A stretch of DNA of 5,868 bases, from the NCBI GenBank assembly GCA_002900535.1, contig MUGC01000079.1:1-5868 (forward strand), written 5' to 3'. Position numbers and translations under genes: made by a program. The notes under the pieces are model-generated. The model was given only the letters and a program-made list of their open reading frames with translations. It did not search any database and was not told the DNA's origin. Of the stretch, positions 1 to 5,868 are shown in pieces. Position 1 is the stretch's first letter; every line of letters starts with the position of its first letter. The DNA is from Thermoplasmata archaeon M9B1D (GTDB lineage Archaea > Thermoplasmatota > E2 > DHVEG-1).

Positions 1-1609
1 GTGGAACCCATTCCATGTAAAAAAAACGGTAAGGTCTTTCGAAGAAATATCCTTTGATTCCATATTCCAAAATATCTTTCGGTATGTTCATCATTGTAAC
101 ATTAAACTGTGCATTATGACAACCACCAACGGTAATAATTGGTAATTTTTCTTTATTTTTTAATTTAATCATATCATTTAATTGGAGACCATCGACCATT
201 CCCTCCTCTGTTTCAGCATCAGGTAAAAAATTCCCCCAATATGCAGGATTTCCATGCCCGCTCATATGAATAAGACCAGCACCATTGCTAATAGCAGTTA
301 TTACATCATTTTTTGATGCAAAAGTTCCAAGGGATGTATATAATTTTTCAACATTAAAACCACTGTTTTCTAGCATATCAGCTACAAGATCACATTCAAG
401 TTCATCTTCATAAATTCCAAGAGCATAACCACGGGCAGGCGGGCCACCATCTCCACCTATAACAACAGCTTTTTTAAACCAAGAATCATCAGCATTATTT
501 TCATAATTGATGATTTTGTCTACAACAGTTTTTATCTCTGATTTATATCTAAACGGCAATCTTCCAACTGTAACATCAGGGATGTAATCAATTTTATCTC
601 TTTTTGTAATGAGATTAGAAAATTCAGCAAATATGCCATTACCATTGGAATCCCAATCATCAAAAACCAATTCGTCATCTACGATTTTATAAATATCAGC
701 ATAATATAGATCACTAGCATATCCACTTTCAAAATCATCACCATTATTAGTTTTTCTTTCAGGAATATACCAATCAAACGTTTGACCTTTACGTCCACCA
801 GCCAATAGAACGTAATGAATGCCCCATTCTTCTACAGCATCTTTTATTCGAAGTTTTATATCCTCTGCATTATCGCGACCACCATAAGCAGTATAAATAG
901 TTTGAACTGTTTCAAGAATGGTTTTCAATCCATGATCATTTTTATGGTCAACTAATGGCTGTAACTGTGAAACAAATGCTTCATCTGTAATAATTAACAT
1001 ATCATATTCCCCTTGAGCTGTAAAAGGAGAGTCAGATGGCATATATCCAATTTCTATATCAATGTTTTTTGGGATTTTTATCACATTGGTTGCTGGAGAA
1101 TATTGTACATAACAAACAACTGTGAGATAAATAACATGCTCTCTATCCTTTAAACCAGCACCATATCTAACATGATAAGGTTCTGATGGATAAAAATCAA
1201 AACTAGAATAAATTTCTTCATCTGGTATTATTTCATATATTGTTTCATCTTGTAAATGATTTAATAATGGAACAGGACCTGGAGACGGTTGTATCTTAAC
1301 TGGTAAAACATATTCCTTTACATCAAAATTTACATTAACATTTGAGATTTTTGTCCCAATTGGAAAAGTAAAAACTTTCGAAAAAGTAGGTATTATTGGT
1401 TTCCCTGCCTCCATTAAATTAGATGTTGATTCTTTGATATGGATAGATAAAAATTCTTCGTTCGTTTCAAAAACCGGATTGGAAATTGGTACTGTAATTT
1501 TTTCTAATAATATTTCTTCGTTATCATTTGATATTGCTGTTGGTACAATTCCACTAAAAATTAAAATATTAATTATACATATTACTAACATTCTATCAAT
1601 TTTTTTCAT
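1..1609 (-). CDS. Gingipain-like C25 cysteine peptidase, secreted (C-terminus cut by window edge)
   Basis: The frame is open from an ATG at 1609-1607 to the left edge (536 codons, no stop). The start follows AAGGAG with 8 bases of spacing. Residues 1-27 form a signal peptide (MKKIDR, then a hydrophobic stretch ending VPTAIS). Residues 28-200 resemble a gingipain prodomain; KVFTFPIGTKISNV parallels FTFPLGTIIKDV in the plus-strand peptidase at 2474. The C25 core begins near residue 202 (YDMLIITDEAF). It contains YVLLAGG, a possible metal-binding loop DWDSNGNG (318-325), the family signature PDVTVGRLP (344-352), the catalytic His in MSGHGNPAYWG (H452) and the catalytic Cys in VGGCHNAQFN (C497). 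Known family role: endopeptidase with a His-Cys dyad. Extracellular action and activation by prodomain removal are inferred. Substrate specificity cannot be read. The end of the catalytic domain and any C-terminal domains lie outside the window. Confidence 0.93.
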   Translation of the reverse strand, partial: MKKIDRMLVICIINILIFSGIVPTAISNDNEEILLEKITVPISNPVFETNEEFLSIHIKESTSNLMEAGKPIIPTFSKVFTFPIGTKISNVNVNFDVKEYVLPVKIQPSPGPVPLLNHLQDETIYEIIPDEEIYSSFDFYPSEPYHVRYGAGLKDREHVIYLTVVCYVQYSPATNVIKIPKNIDIEIGYMPSDSPFTAQGEYDMLIITDEAFVSQLQPLVDHKNDHGLKTILETVQTIYTAYGGRDNAEDIKLRIKDAVEEWGIHYVLLAGGRKGQTFDWYIPERKTNNGDDFESGYASDLYYADIYKIVDDELVFDDWDSNGNGIFAEFSNLITKRDKIDYIPDVTVGRLPFRYKSEIKTVVDKIINYENNADDSWFKKAVVIGGDGGPPARGYALGIYEDELECDLVADMLENSGFNVEKLYTSLGTFASKNDVITAISNGAGLIHMSGHGNPAYWGNFLPDAETEEGMVDGLQLNDMIKLKNKEKLPIITVGGCHNAQFNVTMMNIPKDILEYGIKGYFFERPYRFFYMEWVP

Positions 1610-1617
1610 TTTTTCAA

Positions 1618-1623
1618 CTCCTT
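1618..1623 (-). promoter_or_regulatory. Ribosome binding site of the minus-strand C25 peptidase
   Basis: On the minus strand the sequence reads AAGGAG, then TTGAAAAA, then ATG. The 8-base spacing and the signal peptide directly after this ATG fix the start at 1609. Confidence 0.8.
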
Positions 1624-1765
1624 AATATATAAAAAAACATACAAATATCAATTTTTTTAACAAATTATTGAACGAAAACACTAATATTATGTTATTTTTT
1701 TGATTTTGTAACATATATTAGCAATAATGTTTGAATAGAATATATATACCAAATATTTTAGTTGA

Positions 1766-1990
1766 AATTTTTTTAAAGTAATAAGTGAAAGTCAAATAGA
1801 CATACTTGGCAGTGTTTTTACAGCAACATTAAATCAAATTATTGACAATAACAATGCAAATAATAATAGAATTCAATGTAAATGCTTATAGGAATTTCAA
1901 TTGATTGGAGACCCTAGTCTTAAAATCGGTGGATATCGTAATCTTTATCATTATACTAACTTAAGATATTTTTTTACTTTTAGAAATTGA
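1766..1990 (+). pseudogene. Decayed C-terminal fragment of a C25 peptidase
   Basis: One frame, closed upstream by TGA at 1763-1765, reads through 1766-1888, meets TAG at 1889-1891, continues in the same frame and ends at TGA 1988-1990. It contains DILGSVFTATLNQII, a variable N-rich stretch, IQCKCL, the stop, then EFQLIGDPSLKIGGY (1892-1936). This matches in order the end of the catalytic domain of the intact peptidase at 2474-4666 (ETFGQMWANGITKYI, HKTCVQW, QPFGDPTLQIA). GDPSLKIGGY is, from family knowledge, the usual end of archaeal C25 domains. There is no start, no signal peptide and none of the catalytic His/Cys region. The TAG could derive from CAG (Gln) by one transition. Residues after GGY match nothing I recognise. 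Only about 45-50 codons are recognisable, so the outer borders are approximate. Confidence 0.82.
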
Positions 1991-2078
1991 ACGATTCATT
2001 GATAGTTACTTAGTTTATTATTATTTTGTACAATTTAGCAAGAAAAAAATTTATGTTTCGTTTTATCCATCCTTTTTA

Positions 2079-2086
2079 GAGGTGAT
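2079..2086 (+). promoter_or_regulatory. Strong Shine-Dalgarno that decides a GTG start
   Basis: GAGGTGAT is an eight-base match to the anti-Shine-Dalgarno end of prokaryotic 16S rRNA. It sits just before GTG at 2090-2092. An overlapping ATG at 2088-2090 is followed at once by TGA and cannot be the start, so GTG is chosen. Confidence 0.8.
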
Positions 2087-2089
2087 AAT

Positions 2090-2404
2090 GTGAAAAGGAA
2101 AGTAATTGGAATTTTAATTGTAGGGCTGTTGATGGTAACAGTTTTTCCTGGTGTAAATGCTGCTATTCACAAAACTGATCAAAAAGAAATCCCAATAGTT
2201 TATGAGTCGAGATTATTTGGGATTGGTTTTGTCCGTATAAATGGGTTAACTCATGTAATAAAAGGTTTTGTTATATTTGGCATTAACGACGGTGAAGTTC
2301 TTTCAATGGAATTCATTGATATAAAATATTGTGGAGCAGACAAAGTTTTTGGAGGTATATTTCCACCGTTAATATTTTTCATTACATATAATCCTGCATA
2401 AAGA
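2090..2404 (+). CDS. Small secreted protein of unknown function (103 aa)
   Basis: This protein is not recognised. It starts at GTG behind a strong ribosome binding site. Residues 1-24 are a clear signal peptide: basic MKRK, a hydrophobic core, and a small-residue cleavage site VNA/A. The mature part of about 79 residues is rich in Gly and aliphatic residues and looks like beta-strands: LFGIGFVRINGLTHVIKG, then VIFGINDGEVLSMEFIDIKY. It has one cysteine (C81) and ends in hydrophobic GGIFPPLIFFITYNPA. It has no lipobox and no known catalytic motif. The hydrophobic end could contact a membrane or a partner. The peptidase gene on the same strand begins 69 bases after its stop, so co-transcription is likely. 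A role as inhibitor, chaperone or accessory of that peptidase is possible but rests only on position. Confidence 0.78.
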
Positions 2405-2460
2405 ATTAAATATGGGTATCGTATTCAATTAATTTAGAAGGGTGGCCATTAATCAAAATT

Positions 2461-2466
2461 GGGGGA
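2461..2466 (+). promoter_or_regulatory. Ribosome binding site of the plus-strand C25 peptidase
   Basis: GGGGGA lies 7 bases before the ATG at 2474. It is a weaker match than the site of the gene upstream, but spacing and the signal peptide that follows support this start. Confidence 0.55.
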
Positions 2467-2473
2467 ATAAGAT

Positions 2474-4669
2474 ATGGAAATCAAGGCTTTGCCATTATTT
2501 GTGGCTGGATTTTTAATAATTAGTTTTTTTGGAGGTTTTGCATACGCTACACCAGAACAAGAAAGTTATTTTATAAAGAAGAACTTAACTTTTTCAGATC
2601 CAATACTTGAGGAAAATAAAAATTTTATAAGCTTAAATTTAAAAGAGGCGAACTCTTTTTTAATGGAACCATACATGCCTATGATACCATGCTCTGAGTA
2701 TACTTTTACATTCCCACTTGGAACAATTATAAAAGATGTTTTTATTGAGAAAAATAATGTTAATAAAATTATGATCACTAAAAATTTAAAATCTGTTCCG
2801 GAACCTGTTTGTACTAATATTATTTCTTCCCAAAGTCAAAAGATTATAGAAGTCTCGAGCTTTAAAGACACTTATCCTGAGAACTCATGTGACTACAACG
2901 TAGGCCGTGGGTTTTATAATGGGGAAAGATGCATTATATTAAAAGTTGATGTTTATCCAGTTATTTACAATGCAAAAGAAGGTTTTATAGAATACGCAAA
3001 CGATGTTGAAATCAATATTGAATGCGAAAACCCTACATTTGTTTATACTTTTAATGAAGAATATAAGTATGTGATTATTAGCCCAAATGAGTTTTCTAGT
3101 ACATTAAACAATTTTGTAGACTATAAAAATAATCGGAATATTTCAACAAAACTTGTTACACTTTCTGAGGTTTATAGTGGAAGCTATTTCCCTGTAAATG
3201 GTAGAGATGATGCTGAAAAAATAAAGTATTTCATTAAAAATGCATATGATAACTGGGGAACACAGTATGTGCTATTTGTTGGAGGGATTGATGATTTTCC
3301 CACTCGTGAAGTTCATATTTATGTAGACTATAACGAAGGAGACGATGAAGTTTTCATTTCTGATTTGTATTTTGTAGATTTGTATAACTCAGACGATGAA
3401 TTTGTAAGTTGGGACTCAAATGGTAATAATGTTTTTGGGGAATATGATTGGGGCTCTCCACCAAAAAATGATGAGTTTGATTTATTCCCAGATGTATGTC
3501 TTGGTCGGCTAGCTGTTGAGGAGTCCTCAGAGTTACAATTAATACTTGATAAAATAATTGCATACGAGACCCAAGAGTCTTGGCTTCAAGATTGGTTTTC
3601 AAAAATTGTTGTAATCGGTGGAGATACTATCCCCCATGAAGAATCAGGTGTTAATGAGGGAGAGTATGTTAACCAAGCAATACTTGATATTATGGATGGT
3701 TTTCAGCCCGATAAAATATGGGACTCAAATAAACGACTTAGCGGTATTGTTACCACGGGTGTAGATAATATTGAAAATGGGATAAATAGTGGAGCTGGAT
3801 TTGTTGACTGGGCCGGTCATGGTAACTGGAAAGTTTGGACAACATATCCACACGATGGTGACAGACAGACGCTTCCAACACCATGGGGAACATACTATAA
3901 CAGTCAAATAATGGATTTAACAAATGGTTACAAACTACCAATTGTAGTGACAGGCGCCTGTTCTGTTGCCAAATTTGATAAAAATCCTTGTTTTACATGG
4001 GCTTTTGTCGAAAACCCAGATGGCGGTGGAATTGCATCAATTGGTCCATCTGGTCTTTCATGGGGCTCAAGTGATAAAAGTACAATAAATTATTTAGAAG
4101 GAAGAATGCAAGTAAGCCTTTTTGGCGCATATGATGATGGTGTTGAAACCTTTGGCCAAATGTGGGCAAATGGTATTACTAAATATATACGACCTAATAT
4201 GGATGGTGGACATCATAAAACCTGTGTGCAATGGCAACCCTTTGGAGATCCAACACTTCAGATAGCAGTTGAATCTCAACCACCAATTAAACCCGCAGCA
4301 CCTTCAGGACCAACAGGTGGGAAAGCAGGTGAAGAATACACATACACAGGGTCAACAACTGATCCAGAAAACAATGATATATATTATAGGTGGGACTGGG
4401 GCGATGAAACGTATAGCCAATGGTTAGGCCCTTACAATAGTGGCAAAGAAAGCGAAGAATCTCATATATGGAATGAAGAGGGCAGCTTTGAAATTAGGAT
4501 TCAAGCAAAAGATATCAATGGTAAAATTAGTGAATGGAGTGAACCATTACCAGTTAGCATGCCAAAAACAAAAATGTTTCGATTCGATATTTTACAGAAA
4601 TGCCCATTATTTATTCTAGAGCTTATAAATTTAGCTTGGAAAGTTAAAAATAATTTTCTAAATTAAAAA
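2474..4669 (+). CDS. Gingipain-like C25 cysteine peptidase with PKD-like domain, secreted, complete
   Basis: The protein has 730 residues, with an ATG start and a TAA stop directly after codon 730. Residues 1-25 are a signal peptide (hydrophobic core, cleavage likely after FAYA). Residues 26-195 are prodomain-like. The C25 core spans about 197-598: YKYVIISPNEF, YVLFVGG, the loop SWDSNGNN (312-319), PDVCLGRL (339-346), catalytic His in DWAGHGNW (H449), catalytic Cys in VVTGACSVAKFD (C496), and the domain end FGDPTLQIA. Residues 604-695 form a PKD-like beta-sandwich starting PPIKPAAPSGPTGGKAGEEY and containing YYRWDWGDETYSQW. After PVSMPKTK comes a hydrophobic, basic tail (701-730). Known family role: endopeptidase with a His-Cys dyad. 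The PKD-like domain probably aids surface or substrate binding. It is a paralogue of the minus-strand peptidase but has the GACS rather than GGCH active-site type. Target proteins are unknown. Confidence 0.95.
4285..4557 (+). other. PKD-like domain within the plus-strand C25 peptidase
   Basis: Residues about 604-695 carry the pattern P-x-x-P-x-x-P-x-G-x-x-x-G, then DPENNDIYYRWDWGD, then GPYNSG, SHIWNEEGSFEIRIQAKD and a closing SEWSEPLPVSM. This is the Ig-like PKD fold: the WDWGD strand and the HxWxxxGxxxIxxxAxD strands are its hallmarks. From family knowledge, the GPYNSG variant recurs on secreted proteins of uncultivated Thermoplasmata. It is the best taxonomic hint in the window. Confidence 0.8.
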
Positions 4670-4809
4670 AGAAAAAAATATTGAGAGTACTGAAATGAGA
4701 TTGTTTTTTGCAAACAACCTCCAGAAATTCTTTCAAGAACAAAGATAATATTGTCAGGAGATTAACTATATTTTTTATGAGTTAGAAAGAAAAAGAGCGA
4801 TTTATTTGT
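4667..4809. other. Convergent intergenic region with T-rich runs on both strands
   Basis: The peptidase (plus) and the helical protein (minus) converge here. Archaeal transcription commonly ends at U-runs. For the plus strand there are six-T runs at 4705-4710 and 4771-4776. The first lies in a weak hairpin: TTGTTT at 4701-4706, a five-base loop, and AAACAA at 4712-4717. For the minus strand the complement of 4784-4796 is a T-rich tract just after the stop of the helical protein. No reading frame with recognisable content was found. The terminator calls are plausible but unproven. Confidence 0.4.
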
Positions 4810-5868
4810 TTATAATTTTAACTGGTGAGCGAATTTTTCTATAAAGAAATTTGAAAGAAAAATTTGAATTCTTTCAAATATAAGATTTAACTTTTCAGAA
4901 AGACCTGTTTGAATCCCTATTTCTCTAGATTTTCCTTTTATTACTAAGAATGGCCAAGTTATTTTTCCACCCGAAAAACAGTATGAAAGCAGCTTTGGTG
5001 TTTCTTTTAAAACTTCACCATTATAGGAAACAGTTATTTGACAATTATGCATACCGTAATACACATTTGGCGGGAAGGAATCATCTGAAGGATTAGGTTC
5101 TATATAAAAGCTATATTCTCCATTGCTATTGGTTGTATATGACTGTCCTCTGCATGTGATTGTTGCACCTTCAAAATATCCAAGATTTTTTCTAACAACA
5201 CCTTCAACCAGGATTGTAGCTTCCCAGGGTCTACTGTCAAGCCATAAAACATATTGTTTGATATCCTCAAAATAGCTCTTTAGCGGTTGGTTTGTTAATA
5301 GATCTATTACTTGTTGCACTAAATTTGCAAAATCACCTGCAAACTCTTCCGTGAAGTTAATAATACCATCAATAAATTCATTGTATTCTCCTCCAAATAA
5401 ATCTTTTAATAAATCAGAGATATAATTAGGTATAGAAAGAATACGATTTACAACTTTTACAATTAATATGGATATAAGTAGTAAAGCTGGTTGAATGTAA
5501 TCATAAACAAGATTAATGCCATCGGTTACTAATGTAACGCTTCTATCGAAAAAATCATACAACCAACCGAGTCTATCCTGAATTAGTTCAATTATTTTAT
5601 CTATTAGCTCTCCAAAAATACTTCGTACAAATTCACCATCGACGATATTCCAATATTCTTGAATTAATTGATTTAATTCATCAAAACTCGTAACACTATC
5701 TAATTCTTCCTCAGGTATTGGATTAAAACCATATTGTACAATCGCATCGGCAAGTGCAGTAATATTAACTTCTAAATCATCCATGATAATATCACTTACA
5801 ATATTCTGAGCTTTTGTCAAATTTTCCCCCTCGAAATTATTATCGATAAAATCATTAATTATCAAGAG
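4810..5868 (-). CDS. Large helical protein with carboxypeptidase-regulatory-like domain (N-terminus cut by window edge)
   Basis: The frame is open from the right edge to TAA at 4812-4810, so the 5' end lies beyond the window. A TTG at 5865 is not a convincing start because the frame continues to the edge and no signal peptide follows. Numbering from that TTG, residues 1-210 are mostly amphipathic helix, with one strongly hydrophobic stretch (about 124-143, IQPALLLISILIVKVVNRIL) that could be a membrane helix. Residues 214-310 match the carboxypeptidase-regulatory/Ig-like pattern: ATILVEGVV, FEGATITCRG, then YTTNSNGEYSFYIEP. Such domains occur on exported proteins. Residues 318-351 are a hydrophobic, basic helical tail (LSEKLNLIFERIQIFLSNFF). 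No catalytic motif is visible and the function is not recognised. A surface or membrane-associated role is likely, given the domain and the secreted neighbours. Confidence 0.85.
   Translation of the reverse strand, partial: LLIINDFIDNNFEGENLTKAQNIVSDIIMDDLEVNITALADAIVQYGFNPIPEEELDSVTSFDELNQLIQEYWNIVDGEFVRSIFGELIDKIIELIQDRLGWLYDFFDRSVTLVTDGINLVYDYIQPALLLISILIVKVVNRILSIPNYISDLLKDLFGGEYNEFIDGIINFTEEFAGDFANLVQQVIDLLTNQPLKSYFEDIKQYVLWLDSRPWEATILVEGVVRKNLGYFEGATITCRGQSYTTNSNGEYSFYIEPNPSDDSFPPNVYYGMHNCQITVSYNGEVLKETPKLLSYCFSGGKITWPFLVIKGKSREIGIQTGLSEKLNLIFERIQIFLSNFFIEKFAHQLKL
4849..4879. repeat. Perfect 11-bp inverted repeat inside the 3' end of the helical-protein gene
   Basis: ATTTGAAAGAA at 4849-4859 is the exact reverse complement of TTCTTTCAAAT at 4869-4879, with a 9-base loop. 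It lies in the codons of the C-terminal tail, 37 bases before the stop codon on the minus strand. Part of the right arm (AATTCTTTCAA, 4867-4877) recurs at 4726-4736 just outside the gene. An mRNA hairpin near the 3' end is possible, but low sequence complexity makes chance a real alternative. Confidence 0.5.

Larger units (their letters stand above)
1610..2089. other. 480-base gap between divergent genes: both promoters plus a peptidase remnant
   Basis: No intact gene lies here. The part next to the minus-strand peptidase (1624-1765) is extremely AT-rich with no protein signal. It must hold that gene's promoter, but several TATA-like stretches compete (for example 1711-1720 and 1739-1748) and none can be preferred. 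The middle part, 1766-1990, is the C25 remnant described separately. In the right part (1991-2077), the A-run followed by TTTATG at 2042-2055 lies about 35-45 bases before the GTG of the small gene. It is a plausible archaeal BRE/TATA element giving a short leader, but this is only a weak match. No tRNA, CRISPR or insertion-sequence ends were seen. Confidence 0.5.

Noticed and set aside
1434..1625. Plus-strand frame of 63 codons
   Set aside because: It lies opposite the signal peptide and prodomain of the minus-strand C25 peptidase, whose motifs, start and ribosome binding site are convincing; it has no ribosome binding site or recognisable content.
2088..2090. ATG overlapping the start of the small secreted protein
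   Set aside because: It is followed at once by TGA; the overlapping GTG gives a signal peptide with the same strong ribosome binding site.
2404..2430. Imperfect inverted repeat (AATTAAATA / TATTCAATT) between the small gene and the peptidase
   Set aside because: One mismatch in a 9-bp all-AT stem; too weak to call a terminator or regulatory hairpin.
2566..4279. Several minus-strand frames of 60-82 codons
   Set aside because: All lie opposite the complete plus-strand C25 peptidase and show no family resemblance or convincing translation signals.
5863..5865. TTG as the start of the right-hand minus-strand gene
   Set aside because: The frame stays open to the window edge, no ribosome binding site can be seen, and the sequence after it is mid-protein helical material.
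1..5868. CRISPR array, tRNA/rRNA, insertion-sequence ends, toxin-antitoxin or defence genes
   Set aside because: No regularly spaced repeats, no cloverleaf or rRNA sequence, no transposase motifs and no defence domains were seen on either strand.

Overview
The window is AT-rich and looks archaeal. It carries secreted cysteine peptidases of the gingipain family (peptidase family C25, clan CD), a PKD-like domain of the kind attached to such enzymes in uncultivated Thermoplasmatota-type Euryarchaeota, and Shine-Dalgarno-led starts (GAGGTGAT, AAGGAG). The lineage is an inference from protein style; no rRNA or tRNA is present to confirm it. Nearly every gene product is predicted to be exported, so this is a surface or extracellular proteolysis region rather than a metabolic operon.

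Layout. (1) 1-1609, minus strand: a C25 peptidase with signal peptide, prodomain-like N-terminus and catalytic His/Cys. It runs off the left edge, so its C-terminus is not visible. (2) 1610-2089: a 480-base gap that is not empty. It holds a plus-strand remnant (about 1766-1990) of the C-terminal end of a third C25 peptidase, with one in-frame TAG and no start. (3) 2090-2404, plus strand: a small secreted protein of 103 aa with a GTG start, not recognised. (4) 2474-4666, plus strand: a complete 730-aa C25 peptidase with a PKD-like domain and a hydrophobic/basic C-terminal tail, probably in one transcription unit with the small gene. (5) 4667-4809: a short convergent intergenic region with T-rich runs on both strands. 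(6) 4810-5868, minus strand: the C-terminal 352 residues of a protein with a long helical region, a carboxypeptidase-regulatory-like beta-sandwich and a helical tail. It is cut by the right edge.

The two C25 enzymes are nearly co-linear (catalytic residues H452/C497 and H449/C496) but belong to different active-site subtypes (GGCHN and GACSxxKF). The remnant ends in GDPSLKIGGY. From memory of the family this goes with the first subtype, so it is probably a decayed duplicate of that type. The picture is local amplification, divergence and decay of exported peptidases. Nothing in the window establishes a new defence or metabolic system. The most useful leads are the unannotated peptidase remnant, the unknown secreted small protein beside the peptidase, and the similar C-terminal tails on two unrelated secreted proteins.
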